From Streptomyces goshikiensis (lineage in GTDB: Bacteria > Actinomycetota > Actinomycetes > Streptomycetales > Streptomycetaceae): a stretch of DNA of 64,000 nt. Shown here piece after piece: positions 49,951-58,305 of the stretch; the first letter of the stretch is position 1, and each line of letters begins with the position of its first letter. A program made the translations under genes and the position numbers. The stretch spans positions 140,478 to 204,477 of the forward strand of contig NZ_BMVE01000014.1 in assembly GCF_014650555.1 (NCBI RefSeq), in the 5' to 3' direction. A model generated the notes under the pieces. That model was not told the origin of the DNA, did not search any database, and worked only from the letters and a program-made list of their open reading frames with translations.

Positions 49951-50382
49951 CTACGCCTGGCCTACCTCCTGCGTGAACTGCAGGATGATGAACTCGGCGG
50001 GTCGCACCGCGGCCAGCCCGATCCGGGCGGTGGGCACGGTGAACGGGGCCTTGTTCTCGAAGTCGGTGAACGCCTGGTCGAGTACCGCGGGGTCGGTGGT
50101 GATCTGCCCGTCCGGGGAGATCCGGTCGATCAGCACCGGCAGCTGCTCTGCCACGAAGTCCGCCAGTGCTCCGCTGTCGGCCCCGGTCTTCCCGGCGACC
50201 TCGGCAAGCTGCTCCTCTCCGAGGACCGTCACCACCTCATCCGAGGTGAGCGGCTCGTTGGCGTCTGTGCCGACCCAGGACCGCACGTTGGCCGCGCGAA
50301 TCCTCTGGAGGTTGTTCGTGACCTCCTTCAGCGCGCCCTCGGTGGTCTGGGCAAGGGAGATCGCGTCGTTCGAGTTGGACAT
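49951..50382 (-). CDS. Flagellin-helix/YidB (DUF937) hybrid protein
   Basis: 143 residues from an ATG at 50382 six bases after AGGAG. Residues 5-30 read NDAISLAQTTEGALKEVTNN, then LQRIR, almost identical to the most conserved D1 helix of flagellins. Residues ~33-105 are YidB/DUF937-like (SWVGTDANEPLTSDEVVTVL; LADFVAEQLPVLIDRISPDG). The tail is hydrophobic (AEFIILQFTQEVGQA). YidB-type proteins are found in other bacteria without flagella and their role is unclear. A second YidB-like protein lies at 56009. Confidence 0.72.
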   Translation of the reverse strand: MSNSNDAISLAQTTEGALKEVTNNLQRIRAANVRSWVGTDANEPLTSDEVVTVLGEEQLAEVAGKTGADSGALADFVAEQLPVLIDRISPDGQITTDPAVLDQAFTDFENKAPFTVPTARIGLAAVRPAEFIILQFTQEVGQA

Positions 50383-50499
50383 CAATGGCTCCTGGTCAGT
50401 TCCGACATTCGGGCACGCCCGGCCTGTGATCGGATCGTAGCGGTACGTGATCTTCGTTGGAGAGTCTTCGAACCAACCCATCCCGTACGCCACGAAATC

Positions 50500-50950
50500 T
50501 CAACACGTCGACCTGACAGGGAATCGGCGCAGGACCTGGCGCTGCCGCCGGTCATCCGCCCCTTGGTGGACTGGCGGGCCGTGCGCACCATCTGGGCGGG
50601 CACGCCTACCGCAACGCCCCGGCGTCCGGCCGCGGCAATGCCGCCCGTGCCCGGCGCAGCCAGTGGCAGGAGACCTACGCCGGCCCGTCCCGGGAGCGGC
50701 CGTTCCCGCCGGTGCTGTTCGTCTTCGCCCCGGCCTCACGCCGCGCGGCGCCGACTACGAGGGAGGCCGTCTTCCACGAGCGGGCGGCGGCTCAGGCACG
50801 CCACAGGCCCGGCCTCCACCCGTTCAGTGCACCTGGGCAAGCCTCCCCGGCAGGGAGGGCCGCCGGGCGCACCCCCACCCGCAGGAGGTTGCACCGGAAG
50901 GGGGCTGGAGAGGTGTCTGCACGGTTGTCCTAGGCGGGGGACCGCAGGTG
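50500..50950 (+). pseudogene. Possible replication-relaxation-type remnant
   Basis: Pieces in different frames: DLALPPVIRPLVDWRAVRTI; QWQETYAGPSRERPFPPVLF, then VFAPASRRAA; HRPGLHPFSAPG. The order and content recall the C-terminal part of Streptomyces replication-relaxation/plasmid transfer proteins. No continuous frame survives. Weak call. The remaining bases to 51119 hold no gene. Confidence 0.3.
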
Positions 50951-51119
50951 TGACCGTGAGTGGGACCCCCCGAATCTGGTGATCTTCCATTCGTGCAGGT
51001 CAGAGCCCGTGGGCAAGCCCCCTCCGGAAAACGACACCTCTTTGTCCGCGATAGCCGGACGAAGAGGTCTGTCCCGTGTCCGGGAGCCAGCGGCGGCGTG
51101 CAGGGGTACATGTACCGGT

Positions 51120-52203
51120 ATGGCGCGTGAACGGATCCGGTGGCCCCTCGTCGTGGAACGAGCAAGGGAGATCGTGGACGGGTACGCGCCGCTCAAGGTC
51201 ACGTTGCGACAGGTGATGTACCGGCTCGCGGCCGAGGGCGTGCTGCCGCACACGCCGCCGATGTACCGGCGGCTGTCCGCGCGGCTGGCCCAGGCCCGGC
51301 GGGGAGGGCCGCTTCCCCGACCTGATCGACACCGTCCGCGAAGTCCACGTTCCGCCGGCCTGGCCGGACGCGGACGCGTTCGTTGCCGAGCTGCCCGCCT
51401 GGTTCCGTCTGGACCGCACGGCGGGCCAGGAGCACGCCCTGTACGTCGAGGCGCAGAAGGACACCCTGCGGCAGCAGCTGACCGGCTGGCTTGAGTTCGC
51501 GGGCATCCCCGTGCTCGTCGTCCGAGGCTGCAGCTCCCAGTCCTACGCCGACGTCGTCCGCGACCGTGTCGCCCACGAGCAACGCGAAGCCCACCTTGCC
51601 GTGGTCGGTGATTTCGACTGCTCGGGTGAGGACATCGAGCGGGACTGGGTGGAGCGGACGGGCTGCTGGAGCTCGGTGACCCAGGTGCTGCTCACCTGCG
51701 AGCAGGTGCGCGCGTACGGGCTCCCGGCGACGGAGGGCAAGCGCGGCGATCCGAGGTGGCCGGCCTTCGCCCGCCGCTACGGCTTCGACATCGAGCGCCC
51801 GGTCCAGTGGGAGGTGGAGGCGCTGGAGCCGGACGAGCTCCGGCGCCTGGTGCTCGCCGCCGTCGCCCCGTACATCGACCGCGACGTCCTCGCGCAGCAG
51901 ATCGCACGCGAGGAACAGCAGCGCCGCGTCCTCGGCGGGTTCTTGGATGGTTGGCGCGGCTGGCGGGGGCGGCCCGGTCTAGCGTTGCAACAGCGCGGTG
52001 CAACCCCGAGACGCATTGCGCTCCTGACCTGGTGCTTTAGGTCGACTGGAGTTTCCAGACCGCTGTTGCATCCCGTGTTGCACCGACACGCGCGAGGTCC
52101 CGGTGGCTGTCACGGGTCCCCGGGTCGTTGCGCGAAGAAGCTCGACTCGCTGGCAGCAGCGTCTTCGTGCAGTGAGACGCTCATGGCCTTGCAGCGGTCT
52201 TGA
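51120..52203 (+). pseudogene. Toprim/Spo11-like (Topo VI A-type) protein with frameshift
   Basis: ATG at 51120; the first ~60 residues (RWPLVVERAREIVDGYAPLK, then VTLRQVMYRLAAEGVLPHTP) are in one frame. At GGCGGGGAGGG near 51300 the good sequence moves to another frame (EGRFPDLIDTVREVHVPPAW; HALYVEAQKDTLRQQLTGWL; IPVLVVRGCSSQSYADVV; VVGDFDCSGEDIERDWVE). EAQKD and GDFDCSG are Toprim-type metal sites. A single base loss explains the break. The last ~70 codons after GWRGW are unlike the family and run into the convergent ABC-3C ATPase gene. Confidence 0.6.
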
Positions 52204-53947
52204 ACCGGAAGCCGAAGAGTCCGCCGGTCTCGTGTTCGTCTGTGAGACGGGGGCTGCGAATGAAGGGTTCGGGGTCGAATCCGCGCTGTGAGGCGACGCT
52301 GAGGCTGTCGGTGTTGATGGTGACGATGTACTGCATCTCTTCCTCCGCGGTCACCGCTGCGGCGAGGGCCAGCGCCTTGGCGATCTGGCGTTCATCCACT
52401 CCGTCGTAGAGGTGGCTGTCGTGGATGAGGAAGTCTGGGCCGCGTCCGTGGCGGTGAGCGAGAACGGCGAGGGTGAGGTCGAAGCAGAAGATGACCATGC
52501 TGGCTATACCGCGGCTGTCATCGCTGTCAATCCTGGGAGTGATGGTGAGGCTGCTGCGGCCTGCCTGGATGGCGAGGTATGCCTCGCGGCCTTCCCCGTA
52601 CAGCCGTTGCGCGTACTGGGAGAAGAGCAGGATTGCTTCGTCAGTCTGCCGACGACGTTCCTCGAGGTCCATGTCCACCGCTTGCTGCAGTTCCACGCTC
52701 TTCGCGGTGATCTGCCGGGCACTCGCCTCCAGCGTCTGGGCTGCCTCGAAACGGTGACGCAGGGCGCCCAGAGCAGCCTCTTCACGCCCCAGAGCCGTCT
52801 GGAGGGCGGTCAGAGCCCCCAGCGCGCCTCCGTCCGCGAGTTCCCGCAGCAGCCGCGCCTGATCCTCCCCCAGGCGGGCGCGCTCCTCCCGGCGCACGGC
52901 GAGCCGCTCGGTGAGTTCTCTGATCTCCTCCTCCAGGAACCGCCGGCGGTTGCGGACGACGGAGTGGTGAAATGCCTTGACGTCCTCGAACCGGCGCCGG
53001 ACCTGGTCGTTGAGGATGACCCCCAGTTCGCGGTACGCCGGCTCCAGATATTCGACGTCCGCGTCGGTGGTCTCGGTCACGGCAGCCTGGAGCTCTTCCA
53101 GGTTGTGCTGGTCGAGCACATCCTCCTGGGCCAGCTGCTTGATCCGGCGGCTTACCTGGTCCGCACGGTCTTTGAGACGCTCGTACTGGGGGACGACTTG
53201 GAACGCGCTGACCTGGCCGCGAAGTCGTTCCACCTGCGCCTCTGCGAGGGTGATCTGTCCTCGTAGATCGGCGGTAGACCCGACAATGCGTCCCCAGACG
53301 GGGTCATTGACGGCCTTCTGCAACTGCGAGCGGGTCGCTTTGCGGGCCGCGAGCTCCCGGTAGCCATTGACGAGCTGCCAGTCCAGTCCCAGCAGATAGG
53401 CCAAGTTGGTGGATGCTTCTGCAGCAGACTGCTGAGCGAATGTGCGAGTGGGCTCGTTGAAGGCGTGTGAGGATGCGCGTCGTGCCAGGAACGACAGCAA
53501 GGTGCGACCGCTGACACCGGAGTGGTCGCCGCGTAGACCGAACAGATCCCGTTCGATGGCACGGTTCCACTGATCGACGGAGAGCTCGACACCGCTGGCG
53601 TCGGGGAAGAGGCGGTCCGAGGTCAGCTCGAACAGGTCCTGGCTCAGCGCCACGACTTTGTTCCGGCCCCCGCTCCTACGAACTTCCAAGGGCTGCTCCA
53701 GGCCAGGCCAGTCCATGTCGAGACCGAAGGTGATGCCGCGCAACGCCTTGTTCATCGCCAACGACTTCGTTGAGGCCCGAGACCCGAGCAGGAAGTGGAT
53801 GAGCTCGATGACACTGGATTTGCCCGCGCTGTTACGGCTGTCGGTATCGGATGACGCCGCCGTCTTGTCGGCCACCAGCAGATTTAGCCCCCTGGTGAAA
53901 GTCACGGTCTTGAACCTGGGGTCGTCAGCGCTCAGACGGCGCAGCAT
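52181..53947 (-). CDS. ABC-3C ATPase component (DUF2326, SMC/Rad50-like)
   Basis: 588 residues; ATG at 53947 five bases after AGGAG, inside the end of the middle-component gene. Walker A region DSRNSAGKSSVIELIHFLLG near residue 40; long coiled coil ~190-430 (EEEIRELTERLAVRREERAR; RFEAAQTLEASARQITAKSV); DUF2326 end DFLIHDSHLYDGVDERQIAK near 530. In ABC-three-component systems this protein senses foreign DNA or ends and switches on the nuclease-like effector. All three parts are present and intact. Confidence 0.85.
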   Translation of the reverse strand: MLRRLSADDPRFKTVTFTRGLNLLVADKTAASSDTDSRNSAGKSSVIELIHFLLGSRASTKSLAMNKALRGITFGLDMDWPGLEQPLEVRRSGGRNKVVALSQDLFELTSDRLFPDASGVELSVDQWNRAIERDLFGLRGDHSGVSGRTLLSFLARRASSHAFNEPTRTFAQQSAAEASTNLAYLLGLDWQLVNGYRELAARKATRSQLQKAVNDPVWGRIVGSTADLRGQITLAEAQVERLRGQVSAFQVVPQYERLKDRADQVSRRIKQLAQEDVLDQHNLEELQAAVTETTDADVEYLEPAYRELGVILNDQVRRRFEDVKAFHHSVVRNRRRFLEEEIRELTERLAVRREERARLGEDQARLLRELADGGALGALTALQTALGREEAALGALRHRFEAAQTLEASARQITAKSVELQQAVDMDLEERRRQTDEAILLFSQYAQRLYGEGREAYLAIQAGRSSLTITPRIDSDDSRGIASMVIFCFDLTLAVLAHRHGRGPDFLIHDSHLYDGVDERQIAKALALAAAVTAEEEMQYIVTINTDSLSVASQRGFDPEPFIRSPRLTDEHETGGLFGFRFKTAARP

Positions 53948-54191
53948 CCGTACTCCTAGCAACGAGGACGTCCTGGACCAGCTCCACCGCACCCATGGTG
54001 TAGAGCACATCCAGAGCCAGGACGAACCAGCCGAACGATACCGGTGAGATATGGGCGTGCTCGGCCCGCCAGCCCTTCAGGCGAGACCACGCCTGGCTGA
54101 TGGTCCGCGGCTCATCCAGTTGCAGGAGAATCTGCGCGCCGATGGCCAGCAGACAGCGGTCGGGAGAGATGCCCTTGGTCGGGGTGATCAC
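53925..54191 (-). CDS. ABC-3C middle component
   Basis: 88 residues from a GTG at 54191 overlapping the effector stop (GTGA). Reads KGISPDRCLLAIGAQILLQL, then ISQAWSRLKGW and PVSFGWFVLALDVLYTMGAV, ELVQDVLV, the small winged-helix-like layout of middle-component proteins. It overlaps the ATPase start by 23 bases. It links effector and ATPase in the complex. Confidence 0.75.
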   Translation of the reverse strand: MITPTKGISPDRCLLAIGAQILLQLDEPRTISQAWSRLKGWRAEHAHISPVSFGWFVLALDVLYTMGAVELVQDVLVARSTDAAPSER

Positions 54192-55123
54192 GCGGACATG
54201 TCCAACCCGGGCTGCCAGCCGACCGGAGGTGCCTCGAAGATGTCGCAACGCTCGAAGAAGTGGGCGAGGACTACCAGCGCCGCACGCAGCACCTTGGGCC
54301 GCGGCTGAACATTACCCAGGATGTACATACGGAGCTGCCACAGCACGTCTTCCGGGTCCGGCCATTCACTGCGCATCTGCTGGTAGTGGACACGGAAGCC
54401 CTCCGCTACCTCGTCATGTTCCAGCTCGCGCATCGTGCCTTCGTAGAAGGCGTCGACGAGATGGCTTTGACGCATACCGCGCAGAAGGTCCTCCCGCTCC
54501 TCGCCCTCGATCCGGTTGAAATCCAGCTTCTCGATCGGCACGTCAGGCAACGGCATGAGCGGATCGGGTTCCCGGCGGCGCTCTTGAAGATGTTTCAGGA
54601 GTGGTTCCAGATCGTCCATGCCGATACCGAAGGCTAGTTCCTTGATCGGGATTTCACATCGCAGTACGTCCTCAGCGGTCAGCAGGTCGAGCCGCGTGCA
54701 CTCCTGCCACAGCCGCCTTACCCCCATCTGCTCGAACTGCAGGGAGGGCGTGTCGGAGGCGGCCTTGGACAGCAAGCCTGACACCTCTGGATGGACCCCA
54801 CGGCGATCGTTGTGAACGAAGACGAAGGTGTCGAACTGCCCGCTGCGCTTCGCGATGGCTCCGGCGAGGTCATCCTTGAACTTCTCACGGATCTTGTAGG
54901 GCTTCACCGTCTGTGGTGCGTAGCAGGCGTAGAGCCGCCGCGAGTGCAGCATGAGCCCGTCGGCCGACATGTCGCCCTTGTTCCCAGCCGTGCGCACATC
55001 GAGAAAGTCCGGGTACCTGGAGACCATCAACCGGTGAAAGAAGTCCTCGAACTCGTTCTCGTATAGCTCCGCCATCAGCTCAAGGAATTTCACATGAGCG
55101 TAGGCACGCTGTTCGTATCGCAT
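54188..55123 (-). CDS. ABC-3C effector with restriction-endonuclease-like domain
   Basis: 311 residues; ATG at 55123 after GGGGGG. Residues ~10-150 look like a restriction-endonuclease fold (ENEFEDFFHRLMVSRYPDFL; GNKGDMSADGLMLHSRRLYA; FDTFVFVHNDRRGVHPEVSG), with Asp in place but the usual ExK replaced by a CYAP strand, so activity is uncertain. The C-terminal half is the ABC-3C-specific domain (LVDAFYEGTMRELEHDEVAE; VLRAALVVLAHFFERCDIFE). First gene of the defence operon. Expected to attack DNA on activation. Confidence 0.75.
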   Translation of the reverse strand: MRYEQRAYAHVKFLELMAELYENEFEDFFHRLMVSRYPDFLDVRTAGNKGDMSADGLMLHSRRLYACYAPQTVKPYKIREKFKDDLAGAIAKRSGQFDTFVFVHNDRRGVHPEVSGLLSKAASDTPSLQFEQMGVRRLWQECTRLDLLTAEDVLRCEIPIKELAFGIGMDDLEPLLKHLQERRREPDPLMPLPDVPIEKLDFNRIEGEEREDLLRGMRQSHLVDAFYEGTMRELEHDEVAEGFRVHYQQMRSEWPDPEDVLWQLRMYILGNVQPRPKVLRAALVVLAHFFERCDIFEAPPVGWQPGLDMSA

Positions 55124-55203
55124 GCACCCCCCTGACCCACAGAGGGGAAGAGTAGCTTCTGCGCGATCACCCTCGGTAGCCCACAGGCTCCTTGCACGCC
55201 ACT

Positions 55204-55580
55204 TCATACCCAGTCCACGCCGAGCTTCGCGAGGGCGGCGAGCTGGTCGGCGGTGAGCTTGTCCCGCCGGCTCTTGGTGTTGGAGACCCACACACCCAGC
55301 TTCACGACCATCGGCTGCGCCTGACCCTCGACTGCGATCTCCTCCCCGTGGACCCTCGGGACCGGCCGGTGGGCGCCTTCCCGCTCGACCCACTGTGTGA
55401 GGGCTTCCAAGCCCAGCTGGAACGCCTGCTGCGCCTTGCTCGGCCCCTTCGCCGCACGGCTGGCCGCCGGAGCCGGATGCGGCGCCTGGGCGGGTTCCAC
55501 GCCCAGCGCGGTCAGCCGCTCCTGCTGCTCGGGCAGCAGTCGCGCCCAGGTGGTCGGCTTCCTCCACCGTGCCGCCAGGC
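55204..55580 (-). pseudogene. 3' end of a helicase with helicase-associated repeats
   Basis: Reads AQQAFQLGLEALTQWVEREG, then VVKLGVWVSNTKSRRDKLTA, DQLAALAKLGVDWV, which is one helicase-associated (HA) repeat with its conserved Trp and LGVW features. The motor domains are missing. It ends the segment just upstream of the ABC-3C operon. Confidence 0.6.
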
Positions 55581-55582
55581 GC

Positions 55583-55860
55583 TCACTCCGGCATCCCGAG
55601 GGCGGTGTCGGGCCGGCAGTGCGGGCAGGCCGGTATCCCCTCGGCCAGCGCACGGCGCGCCTGGTCGGTACTGATGGGGGCGCAGCGCTTTCGGGTGTCC
55701 CAGCAGGTCCCGGCGTGGACGCGGATCGGCAGCCGGCCCGCCCCGATACCGTGCTCGATCAGCCATGCGGGCGGCTCGGCCGGCGGGCGGCGCCGCGCGG
55801 CGAGGGCCTCGCGCTCTTCCGCCGTGTTCAGTGCCCGGCAGGTGTGGTGCTATCGCTCGG
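55583..55860 (-). pseudogene. C-terminal DUF6233 fragment
   Basis: In the frame ending at TGA 55583: PPAWLIEHGIGAGRLPIRVH, then AGTCWDTRKRCAPISTDQAR, IPACPHCRPDTALGMPE. It matches the second half of 33479-33835. A TAG lies upstream in frame and there is no start codon. A clean truncation near 55860. Confidence 0.6.
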
Positions 55861-56008
55861 TTGGGTGAGTTGTCCATGGGTTGGGATTGGTTGATCGGAG
55901 TGAGTTTTCCGCCTTGTCCTGGCTGGAACTGAAGCCGGAGGGATTTCGTAGGGTCCCATCCGCCAGGATGGCGGTCGCTTGTCCCCCCGAACAGGAACGG
56001 TTGGTCTT

Positions 56009-56401
56009 GTGACTGCAGAAGACGCAAAACTCCACTCCACGTCTCGCGCCTGGGACACGCCGAGCTCGGGCCAGATCTGGCTTGCGGGTGGCCTCGACTT
56101 CACTTCGTTCGAGTTCGTTCGCGCCGGGCAGATGACCGTTACGGTGGAGCGGCTGGCAGAGAGCCTGCCGCAGGTTTCGTCCTGGCTAGCCGAGGGCCCT
56201 AATGAGCCGGTCAGCCCAGATGAGCTCACCAATGCCATCGGTGAGGAAGCCCTGGCGGAGTTCGCCGAGGCGCAAGGTCGAGACAAGCAGGACGTCGCCC
56301 GGGAACTCAGCGAGACGCTTCCCGGGCTCATCGACTCCATCTCCAGCGACGGCCGGGTCGACGAGCAACTCGTCACGGCCGTGCTCGAGGACAAGTCCTG
56401 A
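56009..56401 (+). CDS. YidB (DUF937)-like protein
   Basis: 130 residues from a GTG at 56009 (a TTG at 55979 in frame is possible). The N-terminus is of its own type (SGQIWLAGGLDFTSFEFVRA, then GQMTVTVERLAESL). The YidB part reads LPQVSSWLAEGPNEPVSPDE, then LTNAIGEEALAEFAEAQGRD, SETLPGLIDSISSDGRV. It parallels the C-terminal domain of the flagellin hybrid at 49951. No signal peptide or membrane segment. Confidence 0.7.
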   Translation: MTAEDAKLHSTSRAWDTPSSGQIWLAGGLDFTSFEFVRAGQMTVTVERLAESLPQVSSWLAEGPNEPVSPDELTNAIGEEALAEFAEAQGRDKQDVARELSETLPGLIDSISSDGRVDEQLVTAVLEDKS

Positions 56402-56407
56402 AACGAG

Positions 56408-56760
56408 TTATGAGTGGCTGTTGGGCTGGTTGAGCGCCCGGGTCAGTTCTCGGTTTGCGGCCCGTGCCGCCTCCAGCTCCTCCGTTCGCTCGTCGAGTTC
56501 GCCCTGCTTCTCGGCGAGGTCCTGTTCGAGCGGGGCGATTTGCCGTTGGAGCTGGTCGATGGCGACTGGGGCTCCGAGCCCGGATTCCGCCCAGACGCTT
56601 TCGCCGAGCCGGGATGACAGGCGCTTCTCCAGTTGCCGGATGCGGGCGGTGAGGCGCTTGTTGGCTTCCAGCGCGTTCGCGAGGTCGCTCTGGAGGGAAG
56701 CCCGGCTGACCGCGGCCATTCGTCCGTTCTCGACGGGTGCCTGGCGGGCGGGCGGTCGTC
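56408..56760 (-). CDS. Coiled-coil protein, DUF6262/TnpC-like
   Basis: About 100 residues: RMAAVSRASLQSDLANALEA, then NKRLTARIRQLEKRLSSRLG and PLEQDLAEKQGELDERTEEL, EAARAANRELTRALNQ. One helix-turn-helix-like start followed by a leucine-rich coiled coil is the DUF6262 pattern found beside Tn554-type recombinases. No recombinase is present here, so it may be an orphan or the C-terminal part of a longer gene; the start is not clear. Confidence 0.45.
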
Positions 56761-56962
56761 CTCGGGGGCGGTGTGGGTGCCTCGGGCAGGCGGGAGAGGA
56801 GGCGCCCCGGCCCGCTTTCGGCCTTGTGCGCGCCAGGGGCTGGCGGGCCCTGAGGGCCGGGCCCGACGGTGCGTGACGGGGCGGCGCGTTTCCTCGTTGC
56901 ACCGTACGGCGGGGCTGTTGAGGGCCCCGTTGCGTTGCAGACCGGGATAGAGGAGATGTGGC

Positions 56963-57638
56963 ATGGCCGAAGGGTTCTTAGGGCGAGTTCCTGATCGTGC
57001 ACGAGGCGTCGGGCCTGTGTCTGTCGGCCGAGGCCGGTGATGTCAGTGTGCTGGCCTCGCACACCAACAGGGCGGGGGACGAGATCGTCTACACCGAGAC
57101 GCAGCGCCCGCGCCTGCGTCTGGAGAAGCCGACCGCCGATGCGGGCGCCGGTTTCCAGATGTGGTACTTCGACACCTCGAAGGACTCCTGGGGCAAGCCG
57201 GTGAACGTCCTGACCCACCGGGTCAAGTTCGACCCCTACGGCCGGTTCGCCCTGCGCATCGGGGTCGGCGGCAGGGACAGGGATGAGCGGGACGCCGCTC
57301 TGCTGACGTCCACGGACAAGTTCGCCGATGCCGGGCAGAAGAAGCCGTCCGGCTAGGCAGACGGGCCGGATCCCCTCGACCCGTTCAATGGCATGGAGGA
57401 TCTCGGCGGGTTGGACATGCTGGCCCCGACCGGCCGCTCGGGCAGTTCCCTGCCCGCCGAGCTGCAGGGCACCGGCGTCGACGGCAAGACGAGCTGGCGC
57501 ATGACCCCGCAGGGGTTCCTGATCTGCCACGACAAGGGCCAGGATCAGCGAGAGTACTACCTCCACGCCTCGGTCGAGGGCATGCCCTCGGACATCGACG
57601 CACGCAAGTGGAAGCTGGTCCCCGCCTCGCGCTCCTGA
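56963..57638 (+). pseudogene. Unidentified protein gene with a frameshift and an in-frame stop
   Basis: An ATG at 56963 (MAEGF) after GGAG is followed within seven codons by a frameshift into EFLIVHEASGLCLSAEAGDV, then RPRLRLEKPTADAGAGFQMW, YFDTSKDSWGKPVNVLTHRV. A TAG at 57354 interrupts, after which the same frame continues as GLDMLAPTGRSGSSLPAELQ, then TSWRMTPQGFLICHDKGQDQ, KWKLVPASRS to 57638. The beta-rich pattern could be a lectin-like trefoil. Read as one ~220-residue protein with two lesions. Confidence 0.5.
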
Positions 57639-58305
57639 CCCTCATCCCGACCCGGAACAGCTGCTCCATCTTCTCCGGGGAGCGTGCGGCGGTCCTGCCG
57701 TGCTGTGAAGCTGCTATGCCCGGACCTGGTGCGGAGGTCAGCGTGCGGGGCGGCCGTGAGGATCACAGGAGGTCTCCTCGGGGTGTGGGGCGTATGGCCG
57801 GGGCGGGCGGCCGGACGGGGAACGGTCGGCGCGGCTGCTGAAGGCGATAGCCGTGGTCGCCGGGGCCCGTACCGGGGGAGTGGGCGGGCTCTCGGAGTTC
57901 GAGCGGATCGTGTTCCACGGCGTCGCCGGGGTTGCGGGCCGGGAGTACCCGCCGCCGGGCCACGGTTACCCGCGCCGGTGAACGCAATCGCGGATTTCAG
58001 TCCCGTCAGTCCCGTTGGCCGTGCTGTGGAGGGTGATTGCCTGGCCGTTCGGCGGGCGGCTGTGCGTGTGCGGGGCGGTGTCGGGCGTGGGTGCGGCCCC
58101 GGACGGGTGGTGCCCTGGGCCAGGAGTGCGTTGGTCGTCCGGTAGCTCGTGCTGGTTCATAAATGTGGGTGTTCGGGCAAGGAGGCGTTTCTGGCCCTCT
58201 TTGTGGCTGGATGGTCGTTTCCGTCGTCTTCGGTTGGGTTGATGGGCCTAGCGTCTGGAGTCCTCGGGGCTGTTGGCCGCGGGATGGGCGTCGGGAGGAG
58301 TGAGG
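57639..58305 (+). other. Intergenic, holds one copy of a 140-base direct repeat
   Basis: No gene seen. Bases 57882-58015 (GCGGGCTCTCGGAGTTCGAG to AGTCCCGTCAGTCCCG) are repeated at 61112-61252, so the two copies flank propeller gene 2 and VKPED gene C. The stretch before 58306 should also contain the promoter of propeller gene 2. Confidence 0.45.
57882..58015 (+). repeat. Direct repeat, left copy
   Basis: Shares GCGGGCTCTCGGAGTTCGAG, CGGATCGTG, CACGGCGTCGC and GCGCCGGTGAACGCAATCGC, then TTTCAGTCCCGTCAGTCCCG with 61112-61252, with small differences and indels between the blocks. Confidence 0.55.

Noticed and set aside
51040..51125. Possible tRNA-like sequence before the Toprim gene
   Set aside because: Short stems and a GGTTC-like element were looked for but no cloverleaf with a proper acceptor stem and T arm could be drawn.
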